A DNA stretch of 6,018 bases from the NCBI GenBank assembly GCA_959600065.1, contig CAUGKZ010000117.1:1-6018 (forward strand). Direction: 5' to 3'. Origin of the DNA: an uncultured Kroppenstedtia sp. Its GTDB lineage: Bacteria > Bacillota > Bacilli > Thermoactinomycetales > DSM-45169. The notes beneath the pieces are model-generated. The model ran no database searches. It saw only the letters and a list, made by a program, of their open reading frames with translations, and was not told where the DNA came from. The position numbers and the translations under genes were made by a program. Positions 1 through 6,018 of this stretch are shown piece by piece (the first letter of the stretch is position 1; each line of letters opens with the position of its first letter).

Positions 1-204
1 TTTGGAGTAGAAAAAGAGAGCTCCTTTTCCCACCCGGTGTATAATGATGGCGGTTACGAACAGTGTCTCTTTGTGATCGGTCTGGGAGTCTGTCCCGATC
101 ACCATTTTATAAATGGCATTTCGATCTTCATCGATATAGGCATAAATCTCGGAGATCATTTGCTCCAGACGGATCCGACCCCTGCGTGGATGATAGAACT
201 GCAA
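1..204 (-). CDS. YkuK-like (DUF458) RNase H-fold protein, N-terminal part
   Basis: The first 68 residues of a protein cut by the left edge of the window. They resemble the DUF458/YkuK family, a conserved Firmicutes family predicted to have an RNase H-like fold; its substrate is not established. The visible signature is the run VIGTDSQTDH at residues 35-44, followed by a hydrophobic strand (TLFVTAIIIHRVGKG), matching the family's first beta strands and GTDSQ motif. The N-terminus starts with an FYHPRRG-type segment followed by a short helix, as I recall for relatives. No ATG is available: the frame is closed by the rsmA stop codon at 261-259, and the first usable start after it is TTG at 204-202, which has a GGAGG ten bases upstream. 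An internal ATG at residue 16 would remove the conserved N-terminal segment. The gap after rsmA is 54 bases with no terminator, so co-transcription with rsmA is likely. The family is fairly sure, the function unknown. Confidence 0.78.
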   Translation of the reverse strand, partial: MQFYHPRRGRIRLEQMISEIYAYIDEDRNAIYKMVIGTDSQTDHKETLFVTAIIIHRVGKGALFFYSK

Positions 205-214
205 CTTCCATTCG

Positions 215-219
215 CCTCC
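215..219 (-). promoter_or_regulatory. Ribosome binding site deciding the TTG start of the ykuK-like gene
   Basis: GGAGG on the minus strand, ten bases before TTG at 204-202. The spacing is slightly long but acceptable. It is the only good Shine-Dalgarno sequence in the 54-base gap after rsmA, and it supports a TTG start where the frame offers no nearby ATG or GTG. Confidence 0.6.
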
Positions 220-258
220 GAAGTTCCGGGCGTTGCCGGCTAGTTTTCCCCTGTGGGT

Positions 259-1134
259 TCAGTTCCCCGTCACTTCATCCAGTCGGTTGCTTAAGAAAGC
301 AAATTCCTCCAGCGATAGGGTTTCTCCTCGCCGCTTGGGGTCAATCCCCGCCTCCAGCAACACCCGAGAGAGAATCGCTTTTTCCTGTCCAAGCACAGCT
401 CCTGTACTCAGGGCATTTAGGAGTGTCTTGCGCCGCTGGCCGAAAGCCGCCCGGATCACACGGAATAACAAAGCTTCATCCCGAACTTCCACTGGTGGTT
501 GCTCACGGATCTTCAGTTGGATCACAGCGGAATCCACTTGGGGGCGGGGGACAAAAACATGGGCCGGGACCTTGGTAACCCATTCCGTTTCCGCATAATA
601 CCGAGCGGCAACCGTAATCGAACCGTAGGCTTTGCTTCCAGGGGAAGCGGTGAGACGTTCTGCCACCTCTTTTTGAATCATGATCACGATCCGATCCAGC
701 GGAAGTTTTTCCTCCAACAACCGCATCAGGATCGGAGTCGTGACATAATAGGGAAGGTTGGCCACTACACTGATCCGATGGCAGTCCCCCAGGTAATCCC
801 GCAACAGCCTGGTCAGATCCAAATTCATCACATCGCCGTGAAGGATATGGACATGAGGTTGTTCTGAGAACAGACTGCTGAGAACCGGAATCAGCCGATC
901 ATCCAATTCCACTGCGACCACCTGACCGGCTGCCATCGCCAACCGTTCGGTCAGGGCCCCGATCCCTGGGCCGATCTCCAACACTCCGGCTTCCGGGTCT
1001 AGTCCCGCGGCCTCGATCATCTGATCCAGTATCCGGGGATCTGTAAGAAAATGCTGACCCAGGCTTTTCTTCAGTCGCAATCCCTTTTCTGCCAACAATT
1101 GGCGTGTCCGTTCCGCAATCCTGACTTCATCCAT
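259..1134 (-). CDS. rsmA: 16S rRNA (adenine1518-N6/adenine1519-N6) dimethyltransferase RsmA/KsgA
   Basis: A 291-residue protein that uses S-adenosylmethionine to dimethylate two adjacent adenines in the terminal helix of 16S rRNA, a late step and checkpoint of 30S assembly; loss of this enzyme gives kasugamycin resistance in well-studied bacteria. Visible motifs are the N-terminal KKSLGQHFL at about residues 22-30, the SAM-binding motif I EIGPGIGA at 53-60, the acidic residue ending strand 2 (E76 in VAVELD), a GDV motif near 100, the catalytic NLPYY at 126-130, and the C-terminal FGQRRKT at 231-237 followed by KRRGETLSLEEF. The length matches the roughly 290 residues usual in Bacillus. The frame is open for 35 more codons upstream, but ATG at 1134 is chosen because GGGAGAGG (1151-1144) lies nine bases upstream and family proteins start about here. 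An ATG three codons earlier has this Shine-Dalgarno directly abutting it. The start overlaps the rnmV stop by 8 bases (ATGGATGA), which suggests translational coupling. Confidence 0.97.
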   Translation of the reverse strand: MDEVRIAERTRQLLAEKGLRLKKSLGQHFLTDPRILDQMIEAAGLDPEAGVLEIGPGIGALTERLAMAAGQVVAVELDDRLIPVLSSLFSEQPHVHILHGDVMNLDLTRLLRDYLGDCHRISVVANLPYYVTTPILMRLLEEKLPLDRIVIMIQKEVAERLTASPGSKAYGSITVAARYYAETEWVTKVPAHVFVPRPQVDSAVIQLKIREQPPVEVRDEALLFRVIRAAFGQRRKTLLNALSTGAVLGQEKAILSRVLLEAGIDPKRRGETLSLEEFAFLSNRLDEVTGN

Positions 1135-1702
1135 CCTCTTCATCCTCTCCCACTCTGTGCAACGCTTCTTCAAATTCCTTTGCTGTGATGTGCAAGAGAT
1201 GAAGACGGCGAAAGAATTGCTTGGCGTTTCCGTATCCAATCCCCAGGGCTACAGCAAGCTTTTCCCGGAGCAGCCGGGATTTTGGATGACCGACCAGCCC
1301 CGCCTCCCGATATCTTTCCCAGGAAACGCCGGTGGCAAACGGTTCTCCTGCTTCATGACGAGCCTTTGCCAACGCCTGACGAATCACTTCCGGAGCGGCA
1401 TGTTCCACTCCGAGTCCGTGAGCACCCCTCGCTTCCTCCTGGGAGATGAAGGCATGTTTGCAACCAGGCACCTCCCGGGAGACGATGCGTCGGATTCGCT
1501 CTCCGGCTCCGTCGGGATCGGTCAGGATAATCACCCCCCGCGCATCCAGGGCCCGCTTCACCTCGGCGATCACATCGGAACCTACTGCCGATCCCCGGGT
1601 CTCAATGGTATCTGCACGAACTGCCCGACGGAGAGCTTCTGTATCATTCCGTCCCTCTACGACAATCACTTCTTTAACCGATAGCTGTTGAATAATTCCC
1701 AC
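1127..1702 (-). CDS. rnmV: Ribonuclease M5 (5S rRNA maturation)
   Basis: A 191-residue RNase M5, the endonuclease that trims 5S rRNA precursors in low-GC Gram-positive bacteria with the help of a ribosomal protein. The N-terminal half is a Toprim domain: KEVIVVEGRND has the conserved Glu at residue 16, and ILTDPDGAGE carries the DxD pair at 62 and 64 plus a Glu at 68. Between them sits ADTIETRGSAV, also typical of M5. PGCKHAFI and GLGVEHA are further family blocks, and the C-terminal part has the GIGYGNAKQFFRRL segment. Length is close to the 186 residues of the Bacillus protein. The start is the weak point. GTG at 1702 has AGGA five bases upstream. TTG at 1723 would add seven residues, but it lies inside the arm of a hairpin. 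The gene follows tatD by 44 bases and overlaps rsmA by 8, so one mRNA probably carries all three. Confidence 0.95.
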   Translation of the reverse strand: MGIIQQLSVKEVIVVEGRNDTEALRRAVRADTIETRGSAVGSDVIAEVKRALDARGVIILTDPDGAGERIRRIVSREVPGCKHAFISQEEARGAHGLGVEHAAPEVIRQALAKARHEAGEPFATGVSWERYREAGLVGHPKSRLLREKLAVALGIGYGNAKQFFRRLHLLHITAKEFEEALHRVGEDEEDG

Positions 1703-1719
1703 CCTTTTCCTATGTAACC

Positions 1720-1746
1720 ACAACGGAGATTACCCACCCCCGTTGT
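1720..1746 (-). other. Hairpin in the tatD-rnmV gap
   Basis: ACAACGG and CCGTTGT form a perfect 7-bp inverted repeat around a 13-base loop, directly after the tatD stop codon. No T-run follows, so it is not a canonical terminator on either strand. In the mRNA it could stabilise the tatD 3' end or lower access to rnmV; that role is inference. The alternative rnmV start TTG at 1723-1721 is within its 3' arm, which argues for the GTG at 1702. Confidence 0.45.
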
Positions 1747-2523
1747 TCAGCCTGCATCCTCGATCCGAAACAGACGGTTGGCGTTTGCAAAAGTCTGACG
1801 GGCCAGTTCTTCCAAAGGCATCTGCCGCAGCTCTGCAATTTTCTCCGCCACCAGCCGGACATAGCCGGACTCGTTTCGCTTGCCCCGATAGGGGTGCGGT
1901 GCAAGGTATGGAGCATCAGTCTCCACCACCAGACGGTCCAGGGGAACCTGGACGGCGATCTCTTTGGGGAGTTTGGCGTTTTTAAAGGTGACGGGGCCTC
2001 CCAGTCCGATATAAAAATTCATATCCAGACATTGGCTGGCGATCTCCCAGTTCCCACTGAAACAATGCATGACTCCGCCCACCTCTTCCGCCTTTTCCTC
2101 CCGCAGGATCTGGATCACATCCGCATCCGCTTCCCGGTTATGGATAATGATGGGCATGTCCAGCTCCCGGGCCAGACGGATCTGTTGGCGGAAGACACTC
2201 TCTTGCACTCCCTTCGGTGATTCGTCCCAGTGGTAGTCCAAACCCATCTCACCCAGTGCCACGACCTTGGGATGATTCGTTAAGGATTCGATCCAGTCCA
2301 GATCCTCCTCTGTACAGTGAATAGCATCCACAGGATGCCAGCCTACAGCTGCATACATAAAATCATAAGTTTCCACTAGCTTCAAAGTCTCTTCAATGGT
2401 CTCACGGTTAAAACCGACATTGAGGATCCGGGTGACTCCCTGCTCCTGGGCCCGTCGGATCACTTCTTCCCGATCTGAGTTAAATTGTTCATCATTCAAG
2501 TGGGTATGACTGTCAAAAAGCAC
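1747..2523 (-). CDS. tatD: TatD-family metal-dependent DNase/hydrolase (YabD type)
   Basis: A 258-residue TIM-barrel hydrolase of the TatD family, cytoplasmic, two-metal dependent; members act as 3'-5' DNases, and the cellular role in Bacilli is poorly defined. All metal ligands expected for the family are visible: H6 and H8 in FDSHTHLND, E92 in ALGEMGLDYHW, H128 in PIIIHNREA, H153 in MHCFSGN, and D203 in VVETDAPYLAPHPYRGKRNE. Length matches the 255-residue Bacillus YabD. The frame is open for 37 codons further upstream, but GTG at 2523 is clearly the start: it has GGAGG six bases upstream and places the universal (M)LFDSHTHL at the N-terminus. The gene is the first of the tatD-rnmV-rsmA cluster. 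The 526-base gap upstream, rich in repeats, suggests its own promoter or long leader rather than simple read-through from lepB. Confidence 0.96.
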   Translation of the reverse strand: MLFDSHTHLNDEQFNSDREEVIRRAQEQGVTRILNVGFNRETIEETLKLVETYDFMYAAVGWHPVDAIHCTEEDLDWIESLTNHPKVVALGEMGLDYHWDESPKGVQESVFRQQIRLARELDMPIIIHNREADADVIQILREEKAEEVGGVMHCFSGNWEIASQCLDMNFYIGLGGPVTFKNAKLPKEIAVQVPLDRLVVETDAPYLAPHPYRGKRNESGYVRLVAEKIAELRQMPLEELARQTFANANRLFRIEDAG

Positions 2524-2529
2524 GGTCTC

Positions 2530-2534
2530 CCTCC
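2530..2534 (-). promoter_or_regulatory. Strong ribosome binding site of tatD, decides the GTG start
   Basis: AGGAGG on the minus strand, with the GGAGG core six bases before GTG at 2523-2521. It sets the start at the conserved N-terminus and rules out the longer upstream frame. Confidence 0.85.
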
Positions 2535-2568
2535 TGTCTCTTTTGTACGGAAATCGTTGTATATGGTC

Positions 2569-2600
2569 AGGCCTGTTGATTAGCCCTATTTTAGGGTGGG
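2569..2600. repeat. Third copy of the terminal repeat of the MITE-like family, upstream of tatD
   Basis: Reading on the plus strand from 2569, the sequence begins AGGCCTGTTGATTAGCC. It matches the start of the element at 5962 in 24 of the first 27 positions, and the left end of the element at 3638 in 17 of 20. Its outer edge lies 45 bases upstream of the tatD start. After about position 2600 the similarity fades. A degenerate opposite end may lie at 3016-3028, where 11 of 13 bases match the inverted terminal sequence; if so the copy would be about 460 bp and filled with other sequence. It could equally be a solo or decayed end. Confidence 0.55.
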
Positions 2601-2729
2601 GAGATTGTGCCCTCCTACAAGGAAGTGAAGACATGCCGCTCCAATTCGGACCATTGGCGGGCAGGAGGGAAGCAACACAAAATGAATGTTGTCCCTAGAA
2701 ACGTTGTGGTACCCGCGTTTTCGGGATGA

Positions 2730-2785
2730 GGTTTCACATTCCGGCATCAAATTTCTGATGATCCAAAATCCCTCCATGTGAAACC
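2730..2785. repeat. Nested inverted repeat in the lepB-tatD gap
   Basis: GGTTTCACAT at 2730-2739 is perfectly complementary to ATGTGAAACC at 2776-2785. Between them, CATCA (2745-2749) and TGATG (2756-2760) form a small second hairpin with a six-base loop. The right arm can alternatively pair with the downstream GGGTTTTTTCACA at 2802-2814. I cannot assign a role. Confidence 0.5.
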
Positions 2786-2792
2786 CCACCCT

Positions 2793-2810
2793 CCCTGTCA
2801 AGGGTTTTTT
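2793..2810 (+). terminator. Weak terminator-like site on the plus strand
   Basis: CCCT, a four-base loop, AGGG and then six T read on the plus strand; upstream bases can lengthen the pairing (ACCC at 2783-2786 region with GGGT). No plus-strand gene precedes it, so it would make sense only for an unannotated plus-strand RNA. The core stem is short and chance is a real alternative. Confidence 0.25.
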
Positions 2811-2858
2811 CACAACACTTCAGGCACCCTCTTGTAAGACTCTCCGCCGGGTCGGATG

Positions 2859-2973
2859 GCTACCTTTATTCCAGGGCTTCAGCTCCTTTGGATTGTAGTG
2901 CCTAGGTGCTTCCTTAATCTAGAGCTTCAGCTCCTTTGGATTGTAGTGCCTGGGCGCTACCTCTATTCCAGGG
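2859..2973. repeat. Tandem repeat, 48/49-bp unit, about 2.3 copies
   Basis: Unit 1 spans 2859-2907 (49 bp), unit 2 spans 2908-2955 (48 bp), and a partial third unit covers 2956-2973 before the similarity ends. A 28-base core (2876-2903 and 2924-2951) that begins GCTTCAGCTCC and ends GTAGTGCCT is identical in the first two units. The part between cores is more variable but alignable, with one base missing in unit 2. Because the 'spacers' are themselves related and only about 20 bp, this is a minisatellite-like array, not a CRISPR. It lies in the transcribed direction downstream of lepB. Function unknown. Confidence 0.85.
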
Positions 2974-3049
2974 ATCGTTTGGGCAGCACACGACTCCCTT
3001 CCACCACCCATTTTCTGGTTTATCGACAACTCTCCCTATAACCACTTTA

Positions 3050-3601
3050 TCACAAGCTGTTTTGTGGATCAGCGAATAGGAGCTTGAAATCATTCAAAGG
3101 CTTCACTTTTATATCCGCTCGCCCCACCACTTCCGAGACTTTGATCGCCCCAAGGTCTCGGCTGTCCCGGCTGTTAGGCCGATTATCCCCCAGAACGAAC
3201 AGATGCCCCTTTGGAACGACCGTCTCCGGCATCCGACTCTTGACTTGCGGACCTGCAAAGGAGTCCTTGGGAATATATGGTTCTGTCAGGGGTTTGCCGT
3301 TTCGAATCACCCGCCCCCCTTCCAAGGTGATGCGATCCCCCGGTTTTCCGACGACCCGTTTGATAAAATCCCGATTCTCATCGGTGTGAAAAACCACAAT
3401 ATCTCCATATTCCGGTTCGGACACGTGATAAATCCACATATTGACGATTAACAGTTCTTCCCCTTTGAAGGTAGGATACATCGATTCCCCATGTACCTCA
3501 TAAGGGGCAAACAGGAACACCCGGACCACGAGCATCAAGATCGCTGCTACCAAGATCGCAGTCAACCATTCATTGACCGCTTTTCTCGCTTTCTTTCCCA
3601 A
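3050..3601 (-). CDS. lepB: Type I signal peptidase (SipS/LepB family)
   Basis: A 183-residue membrane-bound serine protease that removes signal peptides from exported proteins on the outer face of the membrane. Layout: a basic N-terminus (GKKARK), one membrane segment at about residues 13-32, then the catalytic box GESMYPTF with the nucleophile Ser40, the RDFIKRVVGKPGD box with the general-base Lys81, and the GDNRPNSRDSR box at 138-148. One transmembrane segment and about 185 residues is the standard Gram-positive form. The start is taken at TTG 3601, because GGAGGGGG (3614-3607) sits just upstream with eight bases between its GGAGG and the TTG. A TTG five codons earlier (3616) overlaps this Shine-Dalgarno and has none of its own. 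metG upstream ends in a terminator, so lepB probably has its own promoter. Its upstream region is occupied by a MITE-like element. In Bacillus no signal peptidase gene lies between metG and tatD. Confidence 0.95.
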   Translation of the reverse strand: MGKKARKAVNEWLTAILVAAILMLVVRVFLFAPYEVHGESMYPTFKGEELLIVNMWIYHVSEPEYGDIVVFHTDENRDFIKRVVGKPGDRITLEGGRVIRNGKPLTEPYIPKDSFAGPQVKSRMPETVVPKGHLFVLGDNRPNSRDSRDLGAIKVSEVVGRADIKVKPLNDFKLLFADPQNSL

Positions 3602-3606
3602 CCCGA

Positions 3607-3614
3607 CCCCCTCC
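3607..3614 (-). promoter_or_regulatory. Ribosome binding site deciding the TTG start of lepB
   Basis: GGAGGGGG on the minus strand, ideally placed before TTG at 3601-3599. It falls inside the coding frame if the longer TTG start at 3616 is used, so it argues for the shorter protein. Confidence 0.75.
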
Positions 3615-3621
3615 AAACTCT

Positions 3622-3649
3622 CTTATAGATCTCTCTTCAGGGCTGTTGA
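3622..3649 (-). promoter_or_regulatory. Possible lepB promoter spanning the MITE end
   Basis: On the minus strand TCAACA (3649-3644, 4 of 6 matches to the sigma-A -35 box) is followed after 16 bases by TATAAG (3627-3622, 5 of 6 matches to the -10 box). The -35 box is inside the element's terminal repeat and the -10 box in the original flank, so the insertion would have created a hybrid promoter. Transcription would begin at about 3615, almost at the Shine-Dalgarno, which is uncomfortably short. Weak call. Confidence 0.22.
3628..3637. repeat. Left copy of a 10-bp direct repeat (probable target-site duplication)
   Basis: GATCTCTCTT, identical to 3821-3830, directly abuts the left end of the MITE-like element. 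A perfect 10-base repeat exactly at both edges of a sequence with inverted terminal repeats is what transposition leaves. Confidence 0.65.
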
Positions 3650-3820
3650 TTAACCATAAAGCGACGACCCTTTCGCTCCTCCCCTTACCCCCATCGTAAA
3701 TGCTTGAGGGGACGAGGGTGGTGGGACGGCTCCGATCTCTTGCCAAGAGCGCAAAGGCTCTTCACCGTCCCACCACCCCAACCTTATTTTTCACCCAAAA
3801 TATGGATAGTCAACACGCCT
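3638..3820. mobile_element. MITE-like non-autonomous element, 183 bp, upstream of lepB
   Basis: The ends are imperfect inverted repeats. The left end (from 3639) reads AGGGCTGTTGATTAACCATA, and the right end read on the minus strand from 3820 reads AGGCGTGTTGACTATCCATA, agreeing at 16 of 20 positions. The element is flanked by a 10-bp direct repeat and holds no credible coding sequence. Its centre is a 14-bp perfect hairpin. The right 57 bases, read inward, align without gaps to 5962-6018 (45 of 57 identical, mostly transitions), showing a repeated family. A related end occurs at 2569. Such elements are mobilised by a transposase encoded elsewhere; a 10-bp duplication would be compatible with an IS4-like family, but I cannot name it. 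The rest of the metG-lepB gap (3831-3905) shows nothing recognisable. Confidence 0.72.
3716..3778. repeat. Long hairpin at the core of the MITE-like element
   Basis: GGGTGGTGGGACGG (3716-3729) pairs perfectly with CCGTCCCACCACCC (3765-3778). Inside the 35-base loop, AAGAGC (3745-3750) can pair with GCTCTT (3757-3762), or its first five bases with CTCTT at 3737-3741, so two inner hairpins exclude each other. Half of the outer stem (TGGTGGGACGG) recurs at 6008-6017 in the second copy, so the stem is a conserved feature of the family. Confidence 0.75.
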
Positions 3821-3830
3821 GATCTCTCTT
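3821..3830. repeat. Right copy of the 10-bp direct repeat (probable target-site duplication)
   Basis: GATCTCTCTT, identical to 3628-3637, directly follows the right end of the MITE-like element. Removing 3638-3830 restores a continuous ancestral metG-lepB gap. Confidence 0.65.
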
Positions 3831-3905
3831 TTCTTCGACTCCCGGCAATCCAGTACCTGCCGACATCTCCCAGCTCTCGGAAATTTGTGTCACAGAATCC
3901 CCATT

Positions 3906-3941
3906 AAGAAGAAAAAGATCCCCGCCGGAAGCTCGGCGGGG
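3906..3941 (-). terminator. Rho-independent terminator of metG
   Basis: On the minus strand CCCCGCCG (3941-3934) pairs perfectly with CGGCGGGG (3927-3920) around a six-base loop, followed by a T-rich tail (ATCTTTTTCTTCTT, 3919-3906). It begins seven bases after the metG stop codon. This separates metG transcription from lepB. Confidence 0.92.
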
Positions 3942-3948
3942 TGGTACA

Positions 3949-6018
<2,070 letters not shown>

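Larger units (their letters stand above)
2601..2858. other. Gene-free structured intergenic DNA between lepB and tatD
   Basis: Part of the 526-base gap between lepB and tatD. I find no convincing gene: the open frames crossing it lack family features and a good start. It contains several inverted repeats: CCCTCCT (2610-2616) with AGGAGGG (2663-2669); inside that CCAAT (2641-2645) with ATTGG (2652-2656), supported by flanking TGCC/GGCA; and CAACA (2673-2677) with TGTTG (2687-2691), supported by flanking GGG/CCC. The arms would fold in RNA of either strand. The stretch from about 2811 to 2858 shows nothing distinct. Confidence 0.4.

Noticed and set aside
1135..1239. N-terminal extension of RsmA of 35 residues
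   Set aside because: It overlaps the rnmV 3' end in another frame, is absent from the family, and a good ribosome binding site marks the ATG at 1134.
2705..2716. T-box riboswitch signature on the plus strand
   Set aside because: The string has one extra base, lacks the usual AGGG before it and its complementary CCCT after it, and no amino-acid-related gene follows on that strand. Kept only as part of a low-interest observation.
2796..2801. Perfect TTGACA on the minus strand as a tatD -35 box
   Set aside because: No acceptable -10 box lies 16-18 bases downstream, and the site is about 270 bases from the tatD start. Probably fortuitous.
2586..2813. 75-residue minus-strand open frame between lepB and tatD
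   Set aside because: No recognisable domain, it crosses inverted repeats, and it runs into the terminal repeat. Composition looks like chance.
2876..2951. CRISPR-like appearance of the 28-base repeated core
   Set aside because: Only two cores, separated by about 20 bases that are themselves related between units, with no cas genes nearby. It is a simple tandem repeat.
3704..3907. 67-residue plus-strand open frame through the MITE-like element
   Set aside because: It is made of the hairpin arms and the terminal repeat, with no Shine-Dalgarno sequence and no family resemblance.

Overview
The window carries a compact set of housekeeping genes, all on the minus strand. In transcription order they are metG (methionyl-tRNA synthetase), lepB/sip (type I signal peptidase), tatD (TatD-family metal-dependent DNase), rnmV (ribonuclease M5), rsmA/ksgA (16S rRNA dimethyladenosine transferase) and the start of a ykuK-like RNase H-fold gene cut by the left edge. 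The order metG-tatD-rnmV-rsmA is the one known from Bacillus and relatives, so the organism is a Gram-positive Bacillota of class Bacilli. The moderate-to-high GC, the GTG/TTG starts with strong GGAGG sites, and the departures from the Bacillus layout (lepB inserted, no yabE/rpfB-like gene between tatD and rnmV, a ykuK-like gene after rsmA) would fit a thermoactinomycete-type bacillus. That family-level guess is inference.

Layout from right to left, following transcription. 5962-6018 is the end of a repeated element that continues past the window. metG (5931-3949) is followed at once by a strong Rho-independent terminator (3941-3906), so it is probably its own transcription unit. Next comes a gene-free stretch (3948-3602) mostly filled by a 183-bp MITE-like element with terminal inverted repeats, a 14-bp internal hairpin and a 10-bp flanking direct repeat that looks like a target-site duplication. 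lepB follows (3601-3050). A second gene-free stretch (3049-2524) holds 2.3 copies of a 48/49-bp tandem repeat, several hairpins and a further copy of the element's terminal repeat just upstream of tatD. tatD (2523-1747), rnmV (1702-1127) and rsmA (1134-259) are tightly packed, with an 8-base rnmV/rsmA overlap. After a 54-base gap the ykuK-like gene starts with TTG at 204.

Functionally, metG charges initiator and elongator tRNA-Met. rnmV (5S rRNA maturation) and rsmA (16S rRNA methylation) are an overlapping ribosome-biogenesis pair. tatD is a conserved nuclease gene, and lepB cleaves signal peptides of exported proteins. I see no defence system, biosynthetic cluster, CRISPR array, tRNA or rRNA. 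The least ordinary content is the repeat family: its terminal repeat lies 30-45 bases upstream of three successive genes (metG, lepB, tatD), always in the same orientation relative to the gene.
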